A DNA stretch of 64,000 bases from Bacillota bacterium (lineage in GTDB: Bacteria; Bacillota; Bacilli; Bacillales; Cytobacillaceae): contig JAUZPL010000003.1 in the NCBI GenBank assembly GCA_030705955.1, positions 1 to 64,000 on the forward strand, given 5' to 3'. Below are positions 46,004-55,593 of the stretch, in pieces (the stretch's first letter is position 1; every line of letters starts with the position of its first letter). The notes below the pieces were generated by a model, which had not been told where the DNA came from, did no database searches, and worked only from the letters and a program-made list of their open reading frames with translations. A program made the position numbers and the translations under genes.

Positions 46004-46133
46004 TTGATTAAGGATTAGAGGCCTTTTCTGTAGGGAAAGGTCTTTTTTAGCTAATAGGAAAGTTTAACTTTATTAAAGCCCTAAAGCGTGTTAACTTCCG
46101 TTATTGAAATTAACTCTTAAATCGCATAAGAAA

Positions 46134-46180
46134 AACTAAGGCATTCGCCACCTAAGGACTTGGCGAACGCCAAGTTTTTC
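46134..46180 (+). repeat. Dispersed hairpin repeat, copy 3
   Basis: AACTAAGGCATTCGCCACCTAAGGACTTGGCGAACGCCAAGTTTTTC. Confidence 0.8.
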
Positions 46181-46275
46181 TAATGAATTTGGATTTAAAT
46201 CTTTGTAAAATCATTCCTTTTTGATATGGTATAATATGAAGGTTTTTATTAGTAGCTTTAAAAGGAGTCGCATTA

Positions 46276-47601
46276 ATGGAGGAACTTAATAGAAAAAATA
46301 ATCATTTCTTGGCAGGGATCCAGGGCATTCAATGGGCAGTTTTCATGCTTACAAATATTGTGGCGGTTCCGGTCGTTGTAGGTGCAGCCTTTCATATGAC
46401 ATCTGCAGATATCTCAACTTTTATGCAAAGAATGCTGTTTGTAACTGGAGCGTCTACATTAATTCAAGTATATTTTGGTCATAAGCTGCCAATTGTTGAA
46501 GGGGCGGCAGGTATGTGGTGGGCTTTATTTCTTCTTTTAGGAGAAATGAGTATGCCTGCTGAGCGTGGCCATTTACTTCAACAATTAGAACTAGGCTTAA
46601 TTACCGCAGGTATAATACTTGTTATTCTAAGCTTCTTGCCTATTATTACAAAAATTCGTAATCTATTTACACCAATAGCAACCGGAGTTTATTTAATTCT
46701 CCTTGTCAGCCAAATGAGTGGATCCTTCTTAAAAAGCATGCTTGGAATTTCCTCTACAGGCCATATAAATGGGGAAATTTCTATTATTAGTATTATTGAA
46801 GTAGTCATCATCCTTATTATTTCATTAAGGGTTAAGGGAATCTGGAAAAGCATGGGCCCATTAATTGGGATTGTTATTGGATGGGTGCTATTTTTTATGT
46901 TTGGTTTAATGGATTCAGGGAAAGCTTATGAACCTACAGGTTGGTTTGCCATTCCAAAAATATTTAGCTGGGGAATGCCACGGTTTGACTTTGGGGTTAC
47001 ACTTACTTCCATCCTAACTGGTGTTGTATTAATATCCAATGTTATCGCTAGTATTCTCGTCATTGGTATGGCGATTGAAAAGGATATTCAGCCTAACGTG
47101 CATCAGAAAGGAATTTTTGGTAATGGTATTAACCTTATTGTTTCGGGTCTTTATTCTGTTGTTGGTGTTGTTCCATTGTCAGTTGGAGGGGGATTTATTA
47201 GCACAACAGGAATAAAAGAAAAGCGCCCGCTTCTAATAGGAGCAGCAATCATTTTATTTACAGGCTATTTACCGTACATTGGAAGGTTTTTTGCAACCAT
47301 GCCATTGGAGGTGGCATATGCATCTCTTTTTATTCCCTTTTCGCAGTTGTTGGGATTTGGCGTTCGCGATTTAATGGGACAAGAGCCAACATCAAGGAAC
47401 CTTTTAGTAATTGGATTATCGTTAATGGCGGGAATCGGATTAATGTTTATGCCTCCAAGTGCATTTGAGAGTGTAGCCCCATGGCTGAGGAACATTATCG
47501 CCAATGGACTTTTAGTAGGCTTAATTTTATGCTTAATACTTGAACACATTGTATTTCCAGTAAAACAAAAAGGGGTAAATGAGCGTGTATCTAACCATTA
47601 A
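46276..47601 (+). CDS. Uracil/xanthine permease family (NCS2) transporter
   Basis: GIQWAVFMLTNIVAVPVVVGAAFHM; 12+ TM; GVVPLSVGGGFISTTGI. Confidence 0.85.
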   Translation: MEELNRKNNHFLAGIQGIQWAVFMLTNIVAVPVVVGAAFHMTSADISTFMQRMLFVTGASTLIQVYFGHKLPIVEGAAGMWWALFLLLGEMSMPAERGHLLQQLELGLITAGIILVILSFLPIITKIRNLFTPIATGVYLILLVSQMSGSFLKSMLGISSTGHINGEISIISIIEVVIILIISLRVKGIWKSMGPLIGIVIGWVLFFMFGLMDSGKAYEPTGWFAIPKIFSWGMPRFDFGVTLTSILTGVVLISNVIASILVIGMAIEKDIQPNVHQKGIFGNGINLIVSGLYSVVGVVPLSVGGGFISTTGIKEKRPLLIGAAIILFTGYLPYIGRFFATMPLEVAYASLFIPFSQLLGFGVRDLMGQEPTSRNLLVIGLSLMAGIGLMFMPPSAFESVAPWLRNIIANGLLVGLILCLILEHIVFPVKQKGVNERVSNH

Positions 47602-47815
47602 AGAAGCAGCAGAATTTTTATCAGTACCAGAGGCAACAGTTGAAGGCCTTATAAGACAGAAAAGAATACGAGCAATTTTTGACGGAGAACAATATTTAAT
47701 CTTCAAAGATCAATTTAACACACATCTAAGACAACTGGAAAAATACAAGGAACTTGTGGAAGAATATTTAAGTGAGCCAATTCCAGAAGATTTGGATGTA
47801 AAGGACGAAGATTAG
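47579..47815 (+). CDS. Excisionase/MerR-like helix-turn-helix protein
   Basis: MSVYLTIKEAAEFLSVPEATVEGLIRQKRIRAIFDGEQYLIFKDQF; overlaps permease 3' end. Confidence 0.8.
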   Translation: MSVYLTIKEAAEFLSVPEATVEGLIRQKRIRAIFDGEQYLIFKDQFNTHLRQLEKYKELVEEYLSEPIPEDLDVKDED

Positions 47816-47826
47816 GGGTGAAAGGG

Positions 47827-48186
47827 ATGCCAACTATTTTTTTGAAAAGAGTGTATGAACCGTTTGATGAAACAGATGGGGTTCGTGTTCTAATTGATCG
47901 ACTTTGGCCAAGAGGAATTTCAAAAGAAGAGGCACATCTTTCTTATTGGCTTAAGGATGTTGCCCCTTCAAGTGAACTAAGAAAATGGTTTTGTCATAAA
48001 CCAGAATTATTTGAGGAATTTCGTCTAAAATACTTAGAAGAATTAAAAGGAGAAAAGATAGAGGCATTATTGAAGATTGCAAGGGAAGACAATGTAACAT
48101 TGCTTTATGGGGCAAAGGATCAAGTATATAATCATGCGGTAGTTTTGTTGGAGGAATTGAACCGAAGATTGGAATCGGCCGAATAG
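47827..48186 (+). CDS. DUF488 family protein
   Basis: IFLKRVYEPFDETDGVRVLIDRLWPRGISKEEAHLSYWLKDVAPSSELRKWFCHKPELFEEF. Confidence 0.9.
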   Translation: MPTIFLKRVYEPFDETDGVRVLIDRLWPRGISKEEAHLSYWLKDVAPSSELRKWFCHKPELFEEFRLKYLEELKGEKIEALLKIAREDNVTLLYGAKDQVYNHAVVLLEELNRRLESAE

Positions 48187-48202
48187 CTGCTCGGCCGATT
48201 TT

Positions 48203-48850
48203 TTAAATGACAAAAAGAAATACACTTAAAAAATGAGCTAAACTACCAAATAAGATAAAGATATGAAAGATTTCATGAAATCCCATATATTTTGATTTTA
48301 AAAATTTAGGTTTTGTGCCATAGATTACTCCGCCAATGGTATAAAAAACTCCGCCAAGTATTAGAAGAAAAATCCCCATTGAATTGATCGTGCCAGAAAG
48401 CGGTGAAACAACAAATATAATCATCCATCCCATTGCAATATAAATAAGTGTGGATAACCATCTTGGGCAATGGAACCAGATTAATTTGAAAAGGACTCCA
48501 CATATTGCTGTAAGGTTAATAATTGTAAAGAGAGTCCACCCTGTTACACCTTTTAGGCTAATCAGGCAGAACGGAGCATAGGTTCCGGCAATTAATACGA
48601 AAATCATAGAGTGATCAAGCCGTCTTAGAAAGGCAATTACCGTATCTTTAGCCAAAACCATATGGTATGTTGCGGATGCAGAATAAAGCAGAATCATACT
48701 TATGCCGAAAATGATAACAGCGGAAATGGCAAGAACAGAATGTGTGGAGCTTGAAGCTTTAATCACCATAGCTAATAATCCAACGAAGGAAAGGATAGCC
48801 CCAGCTAAATGGGTTAGTCCATTAATCGGTTCCCGAATATAATTAGTCAA
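48203..48850 (-). CDS. Hemolysin III family (YqfA/PAQR-like) membrane protein
   Basis: EPINGLTHLAGAILSFVGLLAMV...SATYHMV...RLDHSMIFVLIAGTYAPFCL...HEIFHIFILFGSLAHF. Confidence 0.93.
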   Translation of the reverse strand: MTNYIREPINGLTHLAGAILSFVGLLAMVIKASSSTHSVLAISAVIIFGISMILLYSASATYHMVLAKDTVIAFLRRLDHSMIFVLIAGTYAPFCLISLKGVTGWTLFTIINLTAICGVLFKLIWFHCPRWLSTLIYIAMGWMIIFVVSPLSGTINSMGIFLLILGGVFYTIGGVIYGTKPKFLKSKYMGFHEIFHIFILFGSLAHFLSVFLFVI

Positions 48851-48872
48851 AATAGATTCCTCCTATCACAAC

Positions 48873-48893
48873 ATGTAGTTATTAATACTACAT
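48873..48893 (-). promoter_or_regulatory. Palindromic operator candidate at hemolysin III promoter
   Basis: ATGTAGT-TATTAAT-ACTACAT; minus-strand promoter TTGACT (48925-48920) - 17 bp - TATTAT (48902-48897) puts the site over the TSS; third ATGTAGT at 48916-48922. Confidence 0.6.
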
Positions 48894-48991
48894 ATAATAA
48901 TACTAATGAAATGATATGTAGTCAATGTTTACGTTACATTTTTTTTTTTATTATAATGAACCCATATAAAATATATGAATGAGGTTTTTTT

Positions 48992-49567
48992 ATGGAAAAT
49001 GTAGACAATATTTTGGAATTGCTTGGTTTGGAAAATAAACTCACATTAGAAGAAATTCCAAAAATAGATTTATATATGGACCAGGTTATCCAATTATTTG
49101 AAAATAAATTTTCAGAGACGAAACGCAATGAAGATGAAAAAGTATTAACGAAAACGATGATTAATAATTATGCTAAGGGTAAGTTACTTTTTCCTATTAA
49201 AAATAAAAAATATTCAAAGGAACATCTAATTTTAATGAGCCTTATTTATCAGTTAAAAGGTGCCCTATCAATAAATGATATTAAAACAACATTAGGGAAA
49301 ATAAATGAAAAAATTATGAAAGAGGATTTTCAGCTGGATTCCTTTTATGAAAGCTATTTAAATCTAACGACTAGAAACGTTCAGGATTTTAAAGTAGATG
49401 TTGGAAAAAGAGCTGAACAAGTAATAGATCAAGAAACAGGGGTTGAGGATTTAGAGAAAATCCTATTAATCGCTTCTCTAGCTAACATGAGTAATTTATA
49501 TCGAAGAGTAGCAGAAAAGCTTGTGGATGAAATGGTGGAGGCAAAGCCAGGGAAAGGGCATAAGTAA
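48992..49567 (+). CDS. DUF1836 family protein
   Basis: LTKTMINNYAKGKLLFPIKNKKYSKEHLILMSLIYQLKGALSINDIK. Confidence 0.85.
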   Translation: MENVDNILELLGLENKLTLEEIPKIDLYMDQVIQLFENKFSETKRNEDEKVLTKTMINNYAKGKLLFPIKNKKYSKEHLILMSLIYQLKGALSINDIKTTLGKINEKIMKEDFQLDSFYESYLNLTTRNVQDFKVDVGKRAEQVIDQETGVEDLEKILLIASLANMSNLYRRVAEKLVDEMVEAKPGKGHK

Positions 49568-49688
49568 GCATCTGAAGTACATAATAGCCAAAGGGGTATC
49601 CAGAAAATTCACTGGACACCCCTTATATATGGGAAATAGTTTATTCTTAAAGTACGGCAATCCTTCGCAAAAATTTTAATTACTTATT

Positions 49689-50723
49689 TTATTTTTTGTT
49701 TAGATTTTTGGAGGCATTCAATGATGCTGCAAATTGGCGATAATATTTATTCGCCAAAGAAGATACATTTCTAATATAGTTTTGGGTCTCAGATATATAT
49801 AAATACATTGAATTGAGCACATTTCTAGGACCGGCATTATAAGCAGCTAAAGCCAATTCAAGACTTCCAAAACGGTTAAGTTGAATAGCTAAATATTTTG
49901 TACCACCCTCAATGTTCTGTGCAGGATCGTAAGGATTAACTCCTAAGCTTTGAGCTGTTTTTGGCATTAACTGCATTAATCCGATGGCTCCAGCTGAACT
50001 TTGGGCATTTGGATTACCTCCTGATTCTTGCTCAATCACAGCAGCTATCACTGCAGGGTCTATTCCGTATTTTGTAGAGGCAGCTTGAATCTCCTTTCCC
50101 CATCTCATTACTTTATCAGATGAATCATATTCCACAATGACAGGTTTGTCCTCAACAACCTTAACGATCATTGGTTTTCCATCTTCGGTCATGATCCTAA
50201 CAGTTAACATGTCATTAAGGGCATTAAAACCATCTTTCAAGTTATTTTTAATAATATCCCAATCAGATATTTTGACCTTTGTGTTTGAAGCTTGCTCGTC
50301 CGCCAATTCAATTTTGGTAATGGAAAGGTCCTTGAATTTGCTTTTTTGAGAAATCTCTTTATTTATACTTCCTAGGTTATGACTTGCGGTCCTACTTGGA
50401 AACCCTACCTTTGAAGCAACTAACTGAAAAGTATTTTTGATATTGGTTTTAAAAATTAAGTACTTTTCTTTTTTAAAAGCGATTGTATCAGTGATATCTA
50501 CCTTATCCTGAAATGGCAGTGTAACCTGGTTGCCAAAAGGTTCTTGATGGGCCAATTTTTCAATAGCCCAGTTCTCCATAGGTGTCCAATTTACTTTTCC
50601 GGCAATATAAATCAACAAAGTTAAAACTCCAATTATAATAAGAACCCTGCGAAAAAAGGGAAAAATGAAATGCATCATAAAAGGTTTAAAATATTTTTGT
50701 ACATACATAAGATATTTTTTCAA
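49689..50723 (-). CDS. Lytic transglycosylase (SLT domain)
   Basis: [73 protein letters not shown]-terminal TM. Confidence 0.92.
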   Translation of the reverse strand: MKKYLMYVQKYFKPFMMHFIFPFFRRVLIIIGVLTLLIYIAGKVNWTPMENWAIEKLAHQEPFGNQVTLPFQDKVDITDTIAFKKEKYLIFKTNIKNTFQLVASKVGFPSRTASHNLGSINKEISQKSKFKDLSITKIELADEQASNTKVKISDWDIIKNNLKDGFNALNDMLTVRIMTEDGKPMIVKVVEDKPVIVEYDSSDKVMRWGKEIQAASTKYGIDPAVIAAVIEQESGGNPNAQSSAGAIGLMQLMPKTAQSLGVNPYDPAQNIEGGTKYLAIQLNRFGSLELALAAYNAGPRNVLNSMYLYISETQNYIRNVSSLANKYYRQFAASLNASKNLNKK

Positions 50724-51119
50724 AGGGGATTCCTCCGCTTTTGCTGTTTAAAACCAGATAGTTTCCTTTTTACACTCGGTCAAATTATTTCAAACGCTGT
50801 AAATTCTATTGGTTTGTTTTTGCTTAATACATACTTACACTAATTGTAGCTTGGAGATATTGGGTGTATTTATCTTAGTTATGTCGTTTTTTTTACAAAT
50901 CGATTTAGAAAGGTAGATCCGGTTCCCCATAGGAATAGATCATAAGTCATCGGTAATAAACCCACCAACTGCTGCCTCCTAATTCAAAAAAGCTAATGGA
51001 ATGCCTATAAAATTAAATCTACCTAACTTTTTGAAAGTATTGTGAAATGTAAGCAATTCATATAGGGTAATGAACTTTTTCGTTTAATAATAGAATAGGA
51101 TTTTGTTGGGAGGGATACG

Positions 51120-51986
51120 ATGAGAAAATCAATTTATTGGCTTGCTTTTATTATTATTGTTTTATCGATTTTTGCCTCAGTATACGGAATATTTTCTAAT
51201 CAAGGGCCAGGACAAAGTGAATTTAAGTCAATTTTTGGAGAGGTTATCTCCATATATGGCAAAGGATTATACCGGCATGATTCCATTGCAATGGCATCAC
51301 AAGCAATTGCCCAGGATTATGTCACGTTATGTTTAGCTGTTCCTTTAGTAATAGTATCAATCTATTTAACGCAAAAAGAGCTTTTAAAAGGAAAGCTTCT
51401 TTTAACTGGAACATTAGGCTATTTTCTATACACTTATGCCTCTTACTCTTTTCTCTCCATGTATAACTCCATGTTCCTAGTCTATGTCATTCTCATGTCT
51501 GCCAGCTTCTTTGCTTTTGCACTAGCACTTATGTCATTTGATATCCCAAAGCTGCCACTTTATTTTGAAAAAAAACTTCCGGTTAAATTTATTGGTTGGT
51601 TTTTACTATTTTGTTCATGTCTATTCGGCATGATGTGGCTTGGAAGAATTGTTCCCCCACTTTTGAAAAATGAGCCTCCTGTTGGAATTGAACATTATAC
51701 CACACTAATTATTCAGGCATTGGACCTAGGGTTTGTTGTTCCAACTGGAATTTTAGCAGGCATTTTATTAATGAAAAGAAAGCCATTTGGCTATTTGCTT
51801 GGTTCTATTTTGATAGTTAAATTTATAACTTTGCTTACGGCACTAACAGCCATGATTATTCGTCAAATGTTTGTTGGAATTCTGGTTAGTTTCATAGAAA
51901 TCTTTATTGTAGTATTGATTAATTTAATGGTTATCTTCTGTTTAATCATAATCTTAAAAAATGTGAAAGAACCTGGAAGGAGATAA
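51120..51986 (+). CDS. Uncharacterised polytopic membrane protein
   Basis: 288 aa with multiple TM segments; no family recognised. Confidence 0.75.
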   Translation: MRKSIYWLAFIIIVLSIFASVYGIFSNQGPGQSEFKSIFGEVISIYGKGLYRHDSIAMASQAIAQDYVTLCLAVPLVIVSIYLTQKELLKGKLLLTGTLGYFLYTYASYSFLSMYNSMFLVYVILMSASFFAFALALMSFDIPKLPLYFEKKLPVKFIGWFLLFCSCLFGMMWLGRIVPPLLKNEPPVGIEHYTTLIIQALDLGFVVPTGILAGILLMKRKPFGYLLGSILIVKFITLLTALTAMIIRQMFVGILVSFIEIFIVVLINLMVIFCLIIILKNVKEPGRR

Positions 51987-51990
51987 GAGG

Positions 51991-52473
51991 GTGAAAAACG
52001 TTATTATTTACACCACAAAATACGGAAGCGTGGAAAATGCTGCAAAACTACTAAAGGAACATTTAGCGGGGGAAGCATTATTAGTTAATATTATGAATGA
52101 AAATCCCCCGGGACTTGAAAAATTTGATAACGTAATGATCGGAGGCTCCATTTATGCGGGGAGAATTCAAAAAAAGTTATCCAAGTTTGTGGTAAAAAAT
52201 TTACCACAATTATTAACGAAACGGGTTGGACTTTTCGTATGCGCGGGAGAGAAGGAGCAGTCAGTCAGGGAAAAAGAGCTTGTGAATGCTTTTCCAAAAG
52301 AATTATTTGAACATGCAGTTGTGAAAGAAATTTTTGGATATGAGATTCATTATGGAAAACTAAATTTTTGGGAGAAAAAATTAGTTAGCTCTATTTTAGG
52401 GCATAAAGAAGGGTGCTCTCTGTTATCTCAGGAGAAAATTAGGAGTTTTGCAAAGGAGATTCTTGAGTCCTAA
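51991..52473 (+). CDS. Flavodoxin-domain protein (HemG-like fold)
   Basis: KNVIIYTTKYGSVENAAKLLKEHL...FDNVMIGGSIYAGRIQKKLSKFVVKN...KRVGLFVCAGE. Confidence 0.85.
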   Translation: MKNVIIYTTKYGSVENAAKLLKEHLAGEALLVNIMNENPPGLEKFDNVMIGGSIYAGRIQKKLSKFVVKNLPQLLTKRVGLFVCAGEKEQSVREKELVNAFPKELFEHAVVKEIFGYEIHYGKLNFWEKKLVSSILGHKEGCSLLSQEKIRSFAKEILES

Positions 52474-52579
52474 AAAAAGACCTTTTTAGCATCTGCCCAT
52501 TGTAGATGCTTTTTATCTGGAGATAAATAACACAGTTAGTTACAAAACTCCTTATTCTATTCACTTTGCTACTGTCATT

Positions 52580-53311
52580 TTAAATCATAACCCCAACCAT
52601 TAAAATAGTTAGAGGAAGGGCGCTGGCTATTAAAACCCTTGAACAGTCAATTTTTCCGTATAAGACAATGGTTCCATTTTTATGATCCCAGGTGGAGATT
52701 CCATTTCCCTTTAAATCAAAATAAGAAAATAAAAAGGTAAAAAAATTTAAAATAGGAATACCAAATCCCATTCCAGCAGCAATGATAAAGATGCTTCTCT
52801 TAAATGCTGTAAAAAAGTCAATAAATTCTCCATTGACTGTTCTAATTTTTGTATTTAAAAGTGCTTTTCCTGGGGTATTGCCGAAAATAGTAAGGATTAT
52901 TGGTTCCATGAAAACCCAAATTACAAGATTTAAAATAAATAAGAGGATTTTAGAAGAATGTGTAATAAGTTCGGGAGAAAAGATTGAAATAAAAGTAACA
53001 AAAAATAAGGTGAAAATAGATAAATCAAACATTCGAGCAATAAAGCGTACTAAAGGTCTTCCTTTTGGGAAGGTATACTCTTGAAGAGTACTTAAATGAG
53101 CTTCGTGATTGACAGTTGGTTCAGTACAATAACAGCAAAATGGTTCAAGAATTTTTGCCATTTGCCAGCATTTCATATCCTTTGACCAAAGATAAGTTTC
53201 ACCGGATAGAATCCCTTGTTCAAAAAGCTTTTGTAATTCAAACACTCCAATTGGTCCCTGCTGTTGACCTTTCTTGATATAAAACCAAACCTTACCTTCA
53301 CTTGATTGCAT
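52580..53311 (-). CDS. GYF_2-like domain plus RDD family membrane protein
   Basis: VWFYIKKGQQQGPIGVFELQKLFEQGILSGETYLWSKDMKCWQMAKI then RFIARMFDLSIFTLF...GNTPGKALLNTKIRTVNGE. Confidence 0.85.
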   Translation of the reverse strand: MQSSEGKVWFYIKKGQQQGPIGVFELQKLFEQGILSGETYLWSKDMKCWQMAKILEPFCCYCTEPTVNHEAHLSTLQEYTFPKGRPLVRFIARMFDLSIFTLFFVTFISIFSPELITHSSKILLFILNLVIWVFMEPIILTIFGNTPGKALLNTKIRTVNGEFIDFFTAFKRSIFIIAAGMGFGIPILNFFTFLFSYFDLKGNGISTWDHKNGTIVLYGKIDCSRVLIASALPLTILMVGVMI

Positions 53312-53457
53312 GTTTTCACCTCCTGTATTATAGGTAAATTATACCATGCCCTTTAAAAAATATTTTTTAAACAAGTATTCAAATTTTGAAAATTTTGTAA
53401 CAGCTTACATAACATAATTTTACTTAGTTAAGAGAAAATAATTCAGAGGTGATGATA

Positions 53458-53772
53458 ATGGAAAATGATAAATATGAAAAAATTTATAACGAGTATAAAC
53501 AACAAAGTGAAGAGCAGGCTCACATGGAAGCGGTGCAATTAAATAGTGAAGGAAAAGAGGAATTTGTAGCAGTAAAAAAGAATGATGAAGGGGATATTAT
53601 TGCCTTTAGAACAAATACTGGCCGTGAACTGGATTACATAACGGCCCTTAAAGAAGCTAAGTCAGGAAATATTGCACATATCGATGTATTTCATAAATAT
53701 GGGAGGGATATTATTCGAAGTGAACCAGATGGGATCAAAGAAAATAATCTTGATCGATTGCCGGAATTTTAA
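53458..53772 (+). CDS. DUF3892 family protein
   Basis: VAVKKNDEGDIIAFRTNTGRELDYITALKEAKSGNIAHIDVFHKYGRDIIRSEPDG. Confidence 0.85.
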   Translation: MENDKYEKIYNEYKQQSEEQAHMEAVQLNSEGKEEFVAVKKNDEGDIIAFRTNTGRELDYITALKEAKSGNIAHIDVFHKYGRDIIRSEPDGIKENNLDRLPEF

Positions 53773-53938
53773 CTTTAGAGGCTGGGTGGGCAGTGATGCT
53801 TATTCGGCCTTTTTAAAGGATTAGCTATAGTTTTGAATTATTAGGCAGTCATCTATTGTATGTAAACGCTTCATAAATAGTAATAAAACGTTCATAAGCA
53901 AACAAAAGAAAATGCGATAGAATAAGTATATCAGGTTG

Positions 53939-53954
53939 TGTGAAATGTTTCACA
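53939..53954 (+). promoter_or_regulatory. Perfect Crp/Fnr- or Rex-like palindrome
   Basis: TGTGAAATGTTTCACA: TGTGA-N6-TCACA exact; also 15/16 fixed positions of Rex TTGTGAA-N4-TTCACAA. Confidence 0.65.
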
Positions 53955-54022
53955 ATTACTGTTTATTGCAATGATAAAAAGCAATATAACATCCTTCAAC
54001 ATGAAAAAGGGAGCGGAAAAAG

Positions 54023-54385
54023 ATGGGTGGACTTTCTGTGGGTGCTTTGTTAATCCGATTTGTTCTAGGCGGCGCAGCAGTTGTTTTATCAACCATTATT
54101 GCTAGAAAATTAGGAGAAAAAGCAGGCGGGATTTTTGCAGCATTTCCAGCCGTTTACCTTGCAGCTTTACTAACTGGTGGCCTTGATTATCGGGGGCATG
54201 AACTAATCAATCATTCTATCATACTCTCTAAAGGAGCCATAATTGGAATGGCTATAAATATTATTGTTGCTATTTTGGCAGGCACCCTGTTACAAAAAAA
54301 TGGCTGGAAACGCGGGTTAGTAAATTCGATGGCTTGCTGGTTTGTGATTTCCTTTGTTGTCGTCATTATTACATCACATTCATAA
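54023..54385 (+). CDS. DUF3147-family membrane protein, member 1
   Basis: LLIRFVLGGAAVVLSTIIARKLGEKAGGIFAAFPAVYLAALL. Confidence 0.78.
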   Translation: MGGLSVGALLIRFVLGGAAVVLSTIIARKLGEKAGGIFAAFPAVYLAALLTGGLDYRGHELINHSIILSKGAIIGMAINIIVAILAGTLLQKNGWKRGLVNSMACWFVISFVVVIITSHS

Positions 54386-54400
54386 GAAGGGTGAATATGT

Positions 54401-54781
54401 ATGGATTTACTTATTCGGTTTTTAGTCGGTGGGACAGCCGTTATGTTAAGTTATTTAGTTACTATCATTTCTCCATGGAAGCTAATGGCAGGTATATTCG
54501 CAGCATTTCCAGCCGTGATGATTACTGCTATTTTAATGGTAGGCATTGCTTCTGGATCAAAGAAGGCTGCCACGATTGCTAGAGGTTCTGTGTATGGAAT
54601 GGTTGGTGGAATTGTATGTGTAGTAACCGTTTTGATGGTATTAGAAATGAGTGGGAATTGGTTTCTTAGTATTATTGCCGGTTTAGTGCTATGGCTAGGA
54701 AGTTCCACAGCTATTTATGCTTTTAAAGATGTCTTAAAGAATAAAGAAGTAAAAAAATCGCTGGTTATTTTAAAAAAATAA
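54401..54781 (+). CDS. DUF3147-family membrane protein, member 2
   Basis: LLIRFLVGGTAVMLSYLVTIISPWKLMAGIFAAFPAVMITAIL; shares (L)AGIFAAFPAV with member 1. Confidence 0.78.
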   Translation: MDLLIRFLVGGTAVMLSYLVTIISPWKLMAGIFAAFPAVMITAILMVGIASGSKKAATIARGSVYGMVGGIVCVVTVLMVLEMSGNWFLSIIAGLVLWLGSSTAIYAFKDVLKNKEVKKSLVILKK

Positions 54782-54948
54782 ACGGCAGTTTTTTTGACTG
54801 ATGGTAATGGGTACACTATGACGGAAATAGGGATAAGGCGGTTGTTTATGGAGGGTTCATGAAGCCCGAAGGAGAGGAAAAAGTGCAAAGTCGGTCGTCA
54901 TGGCAGAGCTTCTATTCTATTAACCTTGGCCCATTAAGGCTAATCAAA

Positions 54949-54981
54949 AAAGGTCATCATGAAGGATTCATGATGACCTTT
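54949..54981 (-). terminator. Terminator of ilv-leu operon
   Basis: AAAGGTCATCATGAA-TCC(loop)-TTCATGATGACCTTT with T-run on minus strand. Confidence 0.85.
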
Positions 54982-55002
54982 ACAAGGAGAGAAATTTGTT
55001 AA

Positions 55003-55590
55003 TTACGCTCCAACACTAAGTTCATACTGACTAATTTTGTCCTCATAATTTAAAGTTACGCCAATTTCATCTAAGCCGTTTAGGAGCATTTCCTTTGAAT
55101 AGGCAGGGATATCAAAGCTCACTTCAAACCCGGTATCGTCGAAGACAAGTTGTTTTGCAAGATCTACTGTTAAATGATATTGATCATTTTCTGCCCGTTT
55201 CATTAGCTCATGTACTTTTTCTTCACTAACCTGTATGGCAAGGATTCCATTTTTTCCACAATTATTTTTAAAAATATCAGCGTAGCTTGGGGCGATAATA
55301 ACTTTAAAACCAAAGTCCTGTACAGCCCATGGAGCATGTTCACGGGAAGAACCACAGCCAAAATTTTCTCCTCCGAGCAGGATAGAGGCTCCGTTATATT
55401 TTTCCTCATTTAAGCTAAAATCTTTCCGTGGGTGGCCATTGTCATCGAACCGCCAATGATAGAACAAAAATTGCCCAAATCCTTGCCGTTCAATACGTTT
55501 TAAAAATTGTTTTGGAATGATTTGGTCTGTATCAACATTGGATCTGTTTAATGGGTAGACGAGTCCTTTATGGATTTGAAATGGTTCCAT
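55003..55590 (-). CDS. leuD: 3-isopropylmalate dehydratase small subunit
   Basis: VYPLNRSNVDTDQIIPKQFLKRIERQGFGQFLFYHWRFDDNG; GGENFGCGSSREHAPWAV. Confidence 0.97.
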   Translation of the reverse strand: MEPFQIHKGLVYPLNRSNVDTDQIIPKQFLKRIERQGFGQFLFYHWRFDDNGHPRKDFSLNEEKYNGASILLGGENFGCGSSREHAPWAVQDFGFKVIIAPSYADIFKNNCGKNGILAIQVSEEKVHELMKRAENDQYHLTVDLAKQLVFDDTGFEVSFDIPAYSKEMLLNGLDEIGVTLNYEDKISQYELSVGA

Positions 55591-55593
55591 TTT

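Noticed and set aside
54859-55002. ORF MKPEGEEKVQSRSSWQSFYSINLGPLRLIKKGHHEGFMM...
   Set aside because: Runs straight through the leuD terminator hairpin; no clear start signal; probably spurious
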